From Progne subis subis (Eukaryota > Chordata > Aves > Passeriformes > Hirundinidae): a DNA stretch of 64,000 nucleotides. The notes beneath the pieces were generated by a model. It searched no databases. It saw only the letters and a list, made by a program, of their open reading frames with translations, and had not been told where the DNA came from. How positions within the stretch are numbered: position 1 is the first letter of the stretch; every line of letters starts with the position of its first letter. Below are positions 1 to 12,790 of the stretch, piece by piece. Where the stretch lies: contig JAKJHU010000109.1 in assembly GCA_022316685.1 (NCBI GenBank), forward strand, positions 1,364,001-1,428,000, in the 5' to 3' direction. Both the position numbers and the translations under genes were made by a program.

Positions 1-47
1 AGCTTTAAGATATGCTTCTGTGACTTCAAGCCTGGCCTTATCAAAAC
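1..47 (-). CDS. IREB2: IREB2 exon 10, 5' part only
   Basis: Acceptor TTAG at 48-51. The frame continues exon 9 (phase 1) and reads [16 protein letters not shown], matching GFSKAKLESMETYLKA in human IRP2. The exon is cut by the left edge, so its length is unknown. Confidence 0.85.
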
Positions 48-3000
48 CTAAGGAAGGTAATTTCAAATGCAAGAAAAGTCACATTAAAGACATAAATTTA
101 AAAAAAAAAAAACAAAACACCACAATTTTCAGACATTCAGATTGTTTTAAGTGTAAGAGTCAAAGTACTTTTTTTTCAAGTACACCACTTCCATATCCCA
201 ACATCTATTCAGCAATGACACACAAAACATTTATAAAATTATGACATATTTTTATAAATTTGCTTAACTTGTCTTCTTATATCAAGGAACAAAATAAGCT
301 ATTCCAGCTCTAGCAGTGGTTTAACTAAATTGACAGTTGTGTCCATGAAGTCCATAAGGCTTTTCTGTGTTAGGGCGTCCTTGTTTAACACAGACCCCGT
401 GCTTAGCTGACAACAGGCAGCACTGCTGGCTGCTCTTTCAAGCCCATTCATCTGCTCTGCACTGATCAGACAAAAATGTTTGCTATTGAAAGCATTTAAC
501 TCTTATTTGAAAGTGACAGATTTCAGTCTCAGAAAGTCTCACTCATGAATGAGCTTTTTTTGGCACCTCTCACCCTGTGGTTTTCTGTTTGCAGTAGCTT
601 GATAAGGAATTGACAATCTCCCTGCTTAGCTCGAGATGCCAGTGAAATCATGCACTTCAAAGGGAAACATAAATCACTGGGAAATTTCAGAGACGTTCAG
701 ATTTCACTTGCTTCTAGTAATAATTTTAAATTTTGATTTTGTAGGGAATCTCCAGGTGGTTATGGGATTTATTTCAAATCAAGAAGACTTACATTCCATA
801 CATATTTCACAATGAGTGAAAATTTCCTTAATATTTTTATAGGTTTACATACGCTTCCAAAAACCCGGAGTCTGCATGTTGAAAAGCAGTATGAAGTTGG
901 TAAATCAGGAATTAGACAAATGGACCAGACTGGACACAAACCTCAAGCACAAGTCTAATTACACATTAAATCCACATCAGAACTCCGCAGAAAAGTGCCA
1001 TGTAAGAATTAAGGAGTTTTAAGGAAAAACTCAATAGTTCTTACACTGAATTTTTTCTGAAGAGCAAGAAACATATATGACCACAACTGAAAAACACAAT
1101 TACAATGAATCCTTGCTTTAGTTTAATATTTACCTGCATGCTTTAAGTGCTTCAATGTCACATTATCAACAGGGAAAAAACTCAGAATAGCACCATATTC
1201 AGGACACATATTTGCTATTGTGGTTCGGTCTGCTATGGACAGTTGGGAAACACCACTCCCAAAAAACTCAACAAATTTTCCAGCGACATCGGCTTGTCTA
1301 AGATGCTGTCGGAAAGAACACACAATACTTGGTATATGAAGAGGCACAGTGCAAGTTGTGTTTGTCACAATTCACAAGTCATGAGCATTGAAAACAAAAA
1401 GTTGAAACCCTAAGGCCTACGTTTGCAAAAAAAGAAAAATTATAAAATTATTATGAATTATTTTTAGTTAAAGAGGGTCTATAAGCAAACCACTAGAGGG
1501 AAAAAAGCCCAGACCCAAACCACTACTTCAAAGGATTAGCAAATAAAAATGGTTAGAGATTACTTGTACCTTTCTGCACTGCCATGATTAAAGGTGTACT
1601 GAAAACACTCCCTGGATTGAATTAATTTCTCACACACCACTGGTAGTACTTGCAACAATCTCTCTTTTGTCTGAAAAGGCATTGAACTCTCACCTTTGTA
1701 ACGCTGAGAACGATATCTATGGAGGTGGCAAAGGGGCTGACGGTGCCTGTCAGCTCACAGCCCACCACCTCCGGCAGGGTGAGGGTGAGTGGCATTCCCA
1801 GCATCACCGCTTCCGTCTCAATGCCCCCGACACCTGCGGGGAGAGTGGGACAAGGCTTTTCACACCCTCACCAACCTCCACTCAATGTGTTCAGCTCCAA
1901 AAACATAATACACCGCTTCAGATTAAGCGTAAAGGCTCATGACAATAAACATATTGCTGCTTTTCTCTCACAAATGAAGGGTATTGCTCCATTTCCAACA
2001 AGAATGCAGCAAGAAACGTAGAACTTCCATTAAATATTTGCACATCAAAATTAAGTTCAAGTAAGACTATTGCTCAAATTAGACATCACAGTCAACTAGA
2101 AAATATTTTATATCTAAAACTAATTTTCTATGGTGAAAGAAACCTCCACGCAAATTTCTGCTGTACAAACAGCACTTATTTGAATATTAGCTGGTTTTTG
2201 GTTGTTTTCTCTTTAAATTACAGAGTGGTTTCTTGAGGGAAAGAAATTTTATTCAAAATTACTTGTACACAAAAAAACATTTAGAACAATAATTCAAGAC
2301 AGTCTGTTATGCTTGAGATACAAACATCCAGTGGCAAGAAATATTTTTTAGTGAAGCTTTAATTGCCTTTCCAAGAGCAATGAAGTTCTGAGCATACTTA
2401 CCCCAGCCCAAGATACCCAAGCCATTTACCATGGTTGTGTGTGAATCTGTACCAACCACGCTATCAGGATGCAGGAAATTTTTCACATCAAAAACCACTC
2501 GGGACAAATATTCCAAGTTCACTTGGTGCGCCATTCCAGTCTCGGGTGGAATTATGGAAATATTCTCAAACACTTTTGAACTCCACTGTAATTTTTCCAA
2601 AAGGAGAATAAAAGAGTTGCATTTTTTTCAAAGCTATATGCAATTCTTAGAACATAACTAAAAAGAAAAAACGAAGACACAATGAAAGAGTCCCTGCTAT
2701 TTACCAAAGTGGCTTTTGTCCCTTTGTGAAACAGAGGTGTGTGATCTCCTTGGATACATTCTTAATCACCAACAAAAGCTATCACTCAATTCCTTGAAGG
2801 CTGAATCAGTAATTCATGCCCACCTTTCAAAAGCAGGGCTGCAGAAATCTCTTACCTTCCAGTTCACACAACTGATTACAAGCCTGGTATTCAGACACAG
2901 AACCTAAGCACTTGTATCTATAGCAGAATTTATATTTATAGCATACCCGAATTTAGGTTTAACACTCCAGGGTGAAACCGCTTGCAAACTCAGGATGGTA

Positions 3001-6000
3001 CATTTAACGGAGCTGACACGGAAACTTGTAACAAGATTTAGCCTGGCCATTTCCTTCTTTAATGATGTAAAAGCTAATTTGCAACTTTCATACAGAAACC
3101 TCTAGTCTACATCCATGAAAAGAGTTTTACATCACTGCAGTGAATTCCTAAGCCATGTCAAAATAGAGGATAAGGATCAAATAGGAATGTTGCAGAGCCC
3201 TGCCCATCAGCAGAGAAGCTGATGTTCAACACAGGACTTCTGCTGCCCAGTTTGACAGCAGCCATGTCTGAACACTGCTCTCCACTCAACACTTCCAACC
3301 TCAGGAACTTTTGTTAACACAGTTATGGATAAATGACCCTTTCAGCCAGGAACTCACTGTGACCCAAGGCACTGAGCTCATGAAAGGCATTAAAACTACT
3401 AATGCTTCATAAATCCCCACTGACAAGAACCAAATCAGAGTAAATTTTTCAAGTTAGAAAGCCGATTTTCTGTTCTTGTTTACATTCAGATTTGAAAACC
3501 TGACACTTCCAAATGATTACATTTAATTTATCATCTAAACCTGAATGCTGGTAGAGAACTGAGACTTAAAAAAGCTCAAACCACAAAGTCTGTAGGTACA
3601 CAGACATACCTTAAAAAATTGAAGCCTCTCTCTATTTCTGCCAAATTCCATCTCTTGATTTTTCAGTACTGTCTCAGGCCTAGGAAGAAAACAAGTTTAC
3701 AAGTAGTCATAATTTATTTCAAATCACAAAAGAGCAAGTTGTAGTTTTAGTTTTGTTTGATGAAAGACTTATTTAAGCCTGCAGGACTCTTCTTTGAAGA
3801 GGTTTACTAGAACAAAGATAATTGCTTCCCTGCAGCAAGCTTTCTGTAAACAGTGAAAAATAGCTGATTTCATATGTGCTGTGTCTGAGAATCTGTTTAT
3901 TCTAGGTATGGTTTGACTAAAGCGTGTGACCTTAAAAATATTTTAGGAGATCTATTCCAAGCATGTGCTACAATACACAGAAGCTTTTTTACCCCCATCA
4001 GTTGAGTCACAGGCTGTGCATATCAAAGCTGCATACATTAAAGAACCAAGATGCTCACTAGTTCAATTGTAACTATCCTCCATTTTTGTATTTCCTTCCA
4101 AGCCACAGGTTTTTCTTCACAAGGACTCATCAGTACAGTCTCATAAAATGAACTATCTTTTCTTAGTATGTGTTATTTATTAAGATACTGATACTTGTTG
4201 TAACAGAGTTATCCATAATTTAAAAGGAATAACCTCTGTTTTGAGCAGCTGAACAAGAAAGAGAACACACTTGCTTTGTACCAGGAAGGAACTCCTCAAT
4301 TTTTTGAAGTGTATTTTACAGTCATGACCCTTCCCCTTCTCTGCAGCAGGTCAGCAGCTCTCCTGCTTCACCAAGCCCTGAGGGACAGTCAGTGTTCACA
4401 CTGCAGCTTCATAAATAGCCCTGCTGCTGTGCTGCCAGAACACCAGTATTGCTGAAAACATCACTCCTTCTGCATTCCTCCTGAGCAGGAATATTTCCAC
4501 ATCCATAATCCTACCACAGCATTCCACACAATATCACTGTGGGATACAGATCTGATCAGCTCTTTACTTGTACACTTGTCTAGCACAGGCAGATAGGGAT
4601 CTCAACAGTCCATCAGATAAAGAGGCAGCAGATGAAGGAGAAGGATTCCGCATAATTGGCATAGATGGAACAGTGCACAACGACCTGTTAATAACAGAGA
4701 AATCTGGGAGAGGCACAGGCATGAGGCTCCCCTGGGCTACTGCACAGGCAGCATATTTACTGAATTTCAACTCAGTGACAGATGGACTGTGAGATGCTGT
4801 ACAGGCTGGGAGATGATGTATAAGCTACTTCTTAGAAAGTTCTTCTTTCAGAGCCAGAAACTTCTAAAAAGTCCTTACAAAAATCTGCAAGTTACTTTTA
4901 GAAATAAATTAATGCTTCATTGAGTTATTCACTAGGCTCAACTTTGCAACAGAGAATTAATCCTACACTTAGTTGCCGTTGTAAAGAAATGAGAGAAGTA
5001 CTAATATTTAATTTAAAACTCACAGCCATGAGCCAATAGGTGGCCATCTGCAGTGTGTTGAGTAAACCTCTTCTTGTAAAAAGAAAAATTTATTTTAGAC
5101 TTAATCCTTATCTGCTACATCCGACCTACTTCTAGATACTGACACAACTTTTCTATGGCATGGGTGAAAACTACAGAAGGATGATTATAAGAAAAGGAAA
5201 GTCCCATTTCCCTGAGCTGTGACAGGCAGTACCTCACAACCCAAAGGTAGAACACAATTTAGCAAAGGATCTTTCATACTCAGGCACGGGCTGCAGGTGG
5301 AAGGGGCAGAGGATGGGGGTGTTCTCGATCTGCGCAGAGAAGGGTCCCGGGCTGCGGCCGGCTTCCCCCGCGCCGCACGAGCCCCGGCAGCCGCTGTGGC
5401 CCCGGCACGGGGCCGGCTTCCTCAGCGGCGGCTTCAGCGGGGACAGCCTGGCTGGTGGCTTCTGCTCGCCCCCTCCGGGGTTGGGAGCGTTCTGGATTGC
5501 ACTGCAACGTCAAACACAGCATTCAGTGAGACACTGGCAATCTGCTTCTTCGTGCGCACAGTCCTGCCCCCTCCAGAGCGTGTTTTTTGCAACCCCTTCA
5601 ACAGATTATAAAACGGTATCCGAAAAAATAAGATTTATTTTATTACAACCCTGTTGCAAAGTAAACTACTGCTGGATAAGGTTTGTTAAGTAATGTCTCG
5701 TAAGAAGCGAACAGAAATGGATTGTCTCAAAGATTAAAACCAAATAACTCCTTCCATTTGTTCACAACAGACCAGAAATCTTTATAAACAGCATTGCAAA
5801 GGCTGAACTCAGAGTCTTAAACTTTGAAGGTGTGGGTAGAGTCTCATTCAAAAGGTAGACTGAACCTGTTTCTTTTTTTAAGACAGTGCTGTACACGTTC
5901 TGTTAAAACCACAGAGGAATGATCACAGGCAAAGCCTTCTCAAGGAGATAAACATAATCTGAACATAATTAGGCTTTTTCTACAAATTCTCGAAGGCCGA

Positions 6001-9000
6001 GATAAATTGCATACACTATTCAGGTCAACCAGAAGTAAGAGAGAAAAGCCAGGGTTTTTTAAAAAATAAAGTCCATATAGCACACTACCCTCTATTTGTG
6101 CAACATTCAGTCTCTGCAGGAGAGCAAAGAAAGCTTATTGTGAAAAACTAATGACTTTCACCTCTCTCCATAATTATTAAAGCACAAAATTGCAATTAAA
6201 GCCACTGCTTTCTTCTGCCTTAGTAACAGAGCCAGATCCTTAGGTATCCAAGTGCAGGGTATTGCCTGGCCTCAGAGGATACCCTGTCTAAATCCCACCA
6301 CAGCCCCCAGGCTGTGACCCACAGATGGGAGCTCTCTATAAAAGCAGAACAAACCACCCTCAGCAAAAGGATTCTTATCACAGGCCAGCAGCTGCTGAGC
6401 TCCCACAGCTTTCCAAAGGGACGCTCCAGAGGCCGGATTTATCATTACAAAGCAGCATGTGGAGACCTCTTGCCAACACTTGGTCTGCCAGATAATTTTA
6501 GGCTGGCCTAATTGCAAAGGAATCAGCTGTCCCTCCAGACACAGGCATGGACAGAGCACAGAACTGACACAACACACACAGCACAATAGATCATCTGCAG
6601 CTTCTTGCTCTTCTAACCCTCAGCAAACTGAGATCCTGTCAGTATTTGGAAGGTTGACAGAAATGATTCACACATCCATGTCCTTTGACCACAGCCTTTT
6701 TCCCCATGAACTTTTAAAATTCCCAAAGAGCCTGAGCAGTTCATGCAATTCTGCATGGGTTTTGGAAGGCTCCACAATTGAGAGGCAGGGGAGAAGGTGA
6801 AGGGAAGCTGCATTATTTAGTATTTACTTCAGCAAACACTAAACAAAAGCTCCAGGTTTTTCCTCTTGTGCAGTATTTATGTTTCTAGCAAAGGCAGCCT
6901 CAGGCTGTATTCATCACATCACTGCCTGCCAGACAAGGAAAACCACGCTGGTAGCTTTCCAGTCCCCTTACTTTTCCAGACTTCTCCAAGTACACTTCCC
7001 TCTCTGAAAATATCTGCAGCCTCATTTATGTGATGTTAAAACAAACCCCATAAAAAAAACCCAGACCAGCCACAAGCCATGGGCTGCAATGACAATCTTT
7101 CAAAATGCCCAGTAGAATTGCAGGCCCCTTCTCTGGAGCTGTGACAAGGCAGCCACATTTGGAAATAAAGTTCTGTTTAACTTGAACAATAAAATCAGAG
7201 CAAAGCACTCTGCCTCATTCTCTTGAGACGTGTTATTTTCTGGAAACCATGCCAGATCCAGTTACTTCAGCAAAATCTTGCCCAGAATTTGGATTATCAG
7301 TCAGCTTCATCCATAAGGCCTCACAAACATTCTTTCTCTCCCTCAAGAGTGCTTATCCATTTTTATCAAGCCCTTTTTCAGATACCACCAGGTCTTGTTT
7401 TAGGGATCCACACTTGGCAAATGATTTGATGGGACAGTAACAAGACCTGAATGAATTCACACTTCAGTGCCAGACAAAAATGTATGGCTTGTAAAAAAAA
7501 AAAAAAAAAAAAAAGGTACGTTACCATTTGCTGAAATCAATCTGCAGAGAATGGTCAACGGTGAGATCAGTTGGGCAGGCAGGATTGACTTTCACCGGAT
7601 CTCCTCCAGCATTTCTCACAGCTTCTCTCATGGCAGCAAAATCCACCATTGCTGGAATTCCACTGACAGACAAAAAACCAAAACAGTAAAACATCATGAG
7701 ACATTAACTCGCTGAAATACATAAACTTCTTTTTAATTTTATTCAAATCTAAAAGTAGCTATATCTTATTTCAGCAAATACACCTGTTATTTCCTAAATT
7801 TTAAAGGACTTGAACCACTTTTAAAGTCACTGGAGCTGGTTCACCCTCTCAATGAGCAGCAGCATGCCTGAAGGCAATGTACCAAACAAGAACATGGGGA
7901 CCATCTCAAAGATAACCACATTTCTCTTGTGTTGTGCTTTGTTTCTCAAGTGTGATGGTACTTCAGCACAGAAGGGATCTTTACGTACTCCTTACCTTTA
8001 CAACAGAACCTTGCTGTGCAAGCAAAGCTCGTGCTATACATTTAACATCTCAATGTGTATCGTTTGTCTATCACAGCCATTTCTGAAGCCCGTAGCATTT
8101 CACAATATTTGTATTGCTGTACAAAACAGACAATGTTTATAGAACACAGTACTATGTATATTTATTAGTTTTGCCTGCTAAACAAATGTTACCTCATTTT
8201 TATTATCATCATAATTCCTTTTTTTAAATTATCTCACTTCTTAATAAATATAACAGAGTCAGCAGACAGCTTAAATTGAATATTTGCAAATTGCTGAAGG
8301 ACTGCCCTTTTAGCTATGCCATAGTCAAATCACAACAGAAGTTAATATCCTAAGAGGCTGCTTTTTCAATATATGTATTATTCATGGATTCAACGGGATT
8401 ACTCATTGTGGAGTAAGCAATATTTAATCTTCAATTATCTCAAGGAAGAATTGTCAGTGACAGCGTGAACTGTCAACCATCTGGCTACAGCCAAAACATC
8501 ACCACTTCCATTTGTATTCTGGCTCTTATCCTGTAAAGTGTTCCTTGCAGGCCAGCAGTTTCAGCCTTGCCAACCTGGCCCAAAGCCAGAGTACTCTATG
8601 GAACAACTCATTGCATCATATGGAATTATCGTGAGGAATCTACTGCACAGCAGAGGCAGTGCACATGTTTCCCCCTGGGTATCAAGAGGGGAGGTGTGAT
8701 TTATTCTCACACCAAAGAACTGAACACAAATTCAGTGAGTTTGCACAGGTTCTTTTGGGAGTTTTGTGCACACACACACACAAAAACACTTACGTGAAGT
8801 CTTGAAGAACAACTCTGGCAGGACAGAAGGGCACTTCAACACGGTTCTGTTTTGTTTTCCAGTCCAAGATGTTCATAGCATCTGTTTCTTTCACTAGGAA
8901 GCCATCACAGTTACGGACACTGGACTCAAACAACACTCGGATGGAGTAAGGCAGAGTATCTAGGGTGAGGCAAGGGACAGACACCATGATTGCAGCACTT

Positions 9001-12000
9001 GCAGCTTACACAGTTTTTTTATATTACAATCTCACATTTCTAAGGAATTCCACTTTTCTAGGGTTTGTAAAGATGAGAGCTTCAGGATCCTGCTTTTCCA
9101 GTTGCCTTTGGGTTTGATCTTCCCTGTACAATATGGAACAGAGAGTTGCACAATGTACACATTGATGTGTTATCGTATGGGACTTCAATGGGAGAGCCCA
9201 ACGGCTTGACCACGCTGTTCAGACTAGTGACATTTAATAAGGTACCTTATGCTGGCAGGGGAGAAATGCAAGGAATATAGACCTGAGATTATTGATCAGA
9301 ACAGGTCAAAAGCAACAGCTACTGGAATACTGAAAACCATTTTAACTGCAAATTTTGCCATTCCATTACTCAGGATACTAAGCCAAAGCAACCAATATTA
9401 TTTTCAATAAATAGTGATACAAAGACCAGAAACTATTCTGCCATGTACCCCTTTTAAAATATAAAGAACATTTTATTAAATGTAACTTGAGTTAGCTTGC
9501 TACTGATATGAATCAAGGTACTAACAAGCAGCAGTTTTCTTCACAGAAAAAAAAGGGAAAATGGAAATGAGAATGAAATAAGAGGGAAGAGAAAAAAAAA
9601 AAACCAAACCTAATGTCACTATTCACTGCAAACAAAACAAAATAACCACTAAAGAAAAAAAAAAAAAAAAATCAAGATTGACATTTCTCTCCCAAATCCC
9701 ACTATTTTCAGCATGATTCAAGCAGGCAAACAGCTTCATAAAAACAGTGAGAAATCCTAAAAAGTTAGCTGAAGGAAGTTGAAACTATTAACTTCAGGCT
9801 TTAATAAAAAAATAAAATAAAAAATTAGTGGTCTCAACCTAATCCAGGGGTTTGTTCACAAACTATTAATATAGAACTTGCTGACTCTGTTCTCACTGTG
9901 TCTTTCTAATATCCACTGTTGTCTAGTTAGACAAGTCACTATTTTGAGTTTAAGATTTAAATAAATTTGAGTATAAAGATGTTATCCAAAAGGTCTCATG
10001 AACCTTCATGCCACCAGCCACTCGACTTAAAAGCCAGGTTCCCAGAGAAGAACTTGTTTGCTTTCTTGTGGGTTACAAATCTCAGTGCCCCAGGGGCTGC
10101 TCAGCACCAGCTCTGGAGAAGCAGCTGCTTCTCTCCATGAGGCACCAGCAGCTCCTATCTGCAACACCGTGTGCAGTTTGGGCCTTCCAGTGTACAGGAC
10201 AGCTCCAGAAATGAGATCACATCTGGCACGGGGCCCTCTAGGAGGCTCTGGGACACAGCCTGACACACAGGAGCTGCAGGGAGAGCTGGGCTGGCTCCCC
10301 ATGAAAAGAGATGGTGCCCAGGCTGCAGTGCCCAGCACCTCCCAGGGACTGCAGCCTAGGGGAGGCCGGGCCTAACAGAAGTGCCTGCGAAAGCACAGAA
10401 AGTCCCAGGGTGCAGGAAATGACACTGGGACCGGGCACAAGGAAAAAGCAGCTCACAGGGGCATGGTTAAGGACAGGATCATGGGAGGCAGTGGAATCTC
10501 TGTCCTCTTAAACTGGCACAGCTTAACCATGGAAGATTCCCCGCATCAGCTCCAGCCCCAGCATGAGCCTGCTCTAGATCTTGACGTGTCCTCTCTGTCC
10601 TAAATACTTTTGATCTCTTCTCATTTTCCTGATAAGTCTTAAAACACTAGAAAACTGGCAACCAAATCAATTAACATTTACATTAGCAATCTGATTATTA
10701 TCAACTGGCAATTAATGTCAAACTACAGCCAGAAGCCCCAAGGCAGAGGGCAAAGAGGTAAAACTCAAACTGTTCTAGTAAGAAATGCAATGAGCAGTTC
10801 CAGATGCTGGATTTGCTACCAGTGCTGTCCCACACTGTGTCTAGATGTTATTTAGTATTTTACTACCTTGCAGTTAACATGAGGCTTCCAGCTCCTGCAC
10901 AGAAGTTTCTATTGGAAGACAAAGACCCTCTTAGTGCAGTCTGTTTAGACTCCTGAGAATATCTTCAGGAATACTCATTGCTGCTGCAAGCTTTATGGCA
11001 CATTTTAACAGAAAGTTGTATATTGTTATTTTATGTTCGTTCTTGTCACGAGGCTTTTCACAAAACTGCTGTGGAACTGTCTGGTTTTGTTACTAACACA
11101 GCACTGCTTCTCCCTGGACCACGCCACCAGCAGAAGCACTGTTTCCTCCATGTGTGCTTATCTGAAAGATTGACTTTGTTACTACAAGAAGAGGAAATTT
11201 GCAAGAGCACACAGCTGTTGCACAAAATTTCAGCAAACACTGTGCCCCCCTCTCTCTTCCCCTTAAAAAACATGGAGTTAACTAACTGTGGTCAAATATA
11301 GGTTTAAAGTAAAATACCCACTTCTTTTTTATTCAAGAAGTGTATCACAAATTCTGTGAATGCAGAAGCATTCAGACCTTGCAAAACTGAGAAACAGGCC
11401 AAATGCCTTTACTAAGGAGCCCATGTAAGTATTTCAGTTTAACATGAAGACAAAGGGAAAGAATAACGCCAGTATGCTTTAACTACCTGCAAGACTAAAG
11501 CTTGTTCAGCTGGCACTGAGCAAAGCTCCCTCCCCTGCATGGACTCCCCTCCCACCACACGTGCAACATTGTGAAAGGCACTTGGACACAGAGACCCAAT
11601 GAAGGTCTCCTTGGCACAGACAGCCACTGCATACTAATGACAAGCTGAGATTAAGCAACAGCACGAGCACCACAAAACCTCAGCCTGCAGCAGGAGCCAT
11701 GTTCTAGCAAACAGTCGCCCACTATGTGAGGCTGCTGGGGAGGAGAAACTAGAACACCAGGAAGCTGTGCAAAATTACAGTAAAAGCTGTATTTACTTCT
11801 GAAACATTAAATAGGAGTTCTTTGTTACTTCATTTTTTTCCAGAAGTGTAATTCTTCTGATTTGGAATACCGTTGAAAACTACAGAAACACCTGTACTTT
11901 CTCCCTTACTAGAAAAACCCCTACAAGTATTACTCCTGCCAACTCCACAAAGCACCAAGAAATTAAGAAACGATCAGCTTCCAAACACGCCCATTAGGAA

Positions 12001-12790
12001 TTCCCAGCTGCATCTCCTGCCACCGCAGGTCACCAGCGGTGCAGTTTGCCCCGATAACCCCCAGAGAACATCGTACCATACTTGGCGCCTCCGAGCCTCG
12101 ACACATTGTAAAACTTTTTCTCCGGGTGGCTTTCCAAAGCTTCAATGGCGGGCTGGTAAGGGCTTCCTGCGGGACGAAATAAACAAAGTTACAGCCACAA
12201 AACAACGCGTCGTTTCAGCACTGACTGAGGACTCAAAAAAAGAGATTTTATTTCTGATTCTGCCAGAAATAACGTTCCTCTAGACTGTAAGTAGATGCAA
12301 TATGGAAAGGTTTCTGAATGGATTGAGACACCTCGGATGTAGATGTGTGACTAAGGTGAATTTTAAAAGCATCACTAATAGTAGGTACACGCAGGTCAAT
12401 GCAGGTCGCCAGCACAACCTGAACACACCTGACCTTTGTTGTCTCAGTTAGCCATCTACACACAGGATAAGACATCTCACCAGCGCAGATAAGAGACATG
12501 GGTTTTAATACAGCAGGCAGCACAAAGCATTAACTGCCAAGCCAACGTCAAGGGAACAAGACGTAAAAATAAACCTCGTAGCAGCCACTAGGTACTCAGA
12601 ATAAATAACCACCCCGAGGGCGCAGACAGCGGGGCGGGGACGGGGCCGCTCTCCTCCCGGAGGGACCTCCGCGGCCTGGGACAGCGCCGTTCGGCGGCGC
12701 AGAGGGCGAGGCGATGTCCCTCGCTGCGGTGTCCCGGCAAGCAGGGGGGGCCCGTCCCCGCAGTGACCGACCTGTCCTGAGAGGGTCCAT
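1..12790 (-). CDS. IREB2: IREB2, iron regulatory protein 2 (5' part, exons 1-10, truncated by the window edge)
   Basis: Cytosolic aconitase-family protein that has lost enzyme activity. It binds iron-responsive elements in the 5' UTR of ferritin mRNA and the 3' UTR of transferrin-receptor mRNA, and is destroyed through FBXL5 when iron is plentiful (established for the family). CDS segments, in minus-strand order: 12790-12772, 12166-12077, 8959-8794, 7662-7525, 5501-5280, 3679-3610, 2585-2402, 1833-1694, 1305-1134, 47-1. They sum to 1,248 bases, 416 codons with no internal stop, against about 963 aa for the human protein. IRP2 rather than ACO1/IRP1 because exon 5 encodes the IRP2-only insertion with cysteines at about 170, 176 and 180. 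Visible core motifs are the DHS near residues 128-130 and the TDSHT near 281-285. The iron-sulphur-equivalent cysteines, domain 4 and FBXL5-contacting C-terminus lie outside the window to the left. Confidence 0.96.
1134..1305 (-). CDS. IREB2: IREB2 exon 9
   Basis: 172 bp, acceptor ACAG, donor GTAAAT, phase 0 to 1. Encodes residues 344-400 from [19 protein letters not shown] through [20 protein letters not shown] to LKHLKHAG. The [15 protein letters not shown] block is diagnostic of the IRP/aconitase family. Confidence 0.97.
1694..1833 (-). CDS. IREB2: IREB2 exon 8
   Basis: 140 bp, acceptor CGCAG, donor GTGAGA, phase 1 to 0. Encodes [20 protein letters not shown] followed by [10 protein letters not shown] and [11 protein letters not shown], a well conserved aconitase block. 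Confidence 0.97.
2402..2585 (-). CDS. IREB2: IREB2 exon 7
   Basis: 184 bp, acceptor ACAG, donor GTAAGT, phase 0 to 1. Encodes residues 236-296: [31 protein letters not shown] and [20 protein letters not shown]. The TDSHT signature is a conserved aconitase-superfamily motif. Confidence 0.97.
3610..3679 (-). CDS. IREB2: IREB2 exon 6
   Basis: 70 bp, acceptor TAG, donor GTATGT, phase 2 in and 0 out. Encodes [19 protein letters not shown] and then QFFK, near-identical to human IRP2 just after the insertion. The exon is too short and too free of internal Met codons to stand out by ORF length; it was found by homology and phase. Confidence 0.95.
5280..5501 (-). CDS. IREB2: IREB2 exon 5, the IRP2-specific cysteine-rich insertion
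   Basis: 222 bp, acceptor CAG, donor GTATGA. Encodes residues 138-212 and holds the roughly 73-aa segment that separates IRP2 from IRP1. It has [16 protein letters not shown] with cysteines at about 170, 176 and 180, equivalent to human Cys168/174/178. The segment is rich in Pro, Arg and Gly and ends with [16 protein letters not shown]. Base composition is strikingly GC- and CpG-rich compared with the AT-rich introns on both sides. Reported roles in iron- or haem-dependent regulation belong to the mammalian protein and are inferred here. Confidence 0.93.
   Translation of the reverse strand, partial: CNPERSQPRRGRAEATSQAVPAEAAAEEAGPVPGPQRLPGLVRRGGSRPQPGTLLCADREHPHPLPLPPAARA
7493..7514 (+). repeat. 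Poly-A tract, U22 in IREB2 pre-mRNA
   Basis: 22 A on the plus strand. In the IREB2 transcript it is a U tract that begins 10 nt after the start of intron 4. Confidence 0.95.
7525..7662 (-). CDS. IREB2: IREB2 exon 4
   Basis: 138 bp, acceptor CAG, donor GTAACG. Encodes residues 92-138, with [15 protein letters not shown] and [19 protein letters not shown]. The DHS corresponds to the substrate/RNA-cleft residues of the aconitase fold. The donor departs from consensus at +5 and +6 and is followed after 10 nt by a 22-nt U tract in the transcript. Confidence 0.97.
8769..8782 (+). repeat. (CA)7, UG repeat in IREB2 intron 3
   Basis: Seven CA units. In the transcript this is a UG run beginning 11 nt after the exon 3 donor. 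Confidence 0.9.
8794..8959 (-). CDS. IREB2: IREB2 exon 3
   Basis: 166 bp, acceptor TAG, strong donor GTAAGT. Encodes residues 37-92 of the aconitase domain, with [29 protein letters not shown] and PARVVLQDF clearly homologous to IRP2. A seven-copy UG run begins 11 nt inside the following intron. Confidence 0.97.
8960..12076 (-). other. IREB2 intron 2
   Basis: 3.1 kb without a recognised gene. A-rich patches lie at about 9,590-9,670. A moderately GC-rich segment at about 10,050-10,470 carries short spurious ORFs on both strands that match no family I know. The other introns are 605 bp (intron 1) and 388-2,023 bp (introns 3-9) and also show no recognised gene. Confidence 0.8.
12077..12166 (-). 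CDS. IREB2: IREB2 exon 2
   Basis: 90 bp, acceptor CAG at 12167-12169, donor GTACGA. Encodes residues 8-36, reading [19 protein letters not shown] and onward to GGAKY. This resembles the N-terminus of aconitase/IRP proteins, where human has FEYLIETLNDSSHKKFFDV. Phase 1 in, phase 1 out. The donor is also weak. Confidence 0.9.

Noticed and set aside
11873..12283. Plus-strand 136-codon ORF
   Set aside because: Shadow of IREB2 exon 2 and its flanks on the opposite strand.
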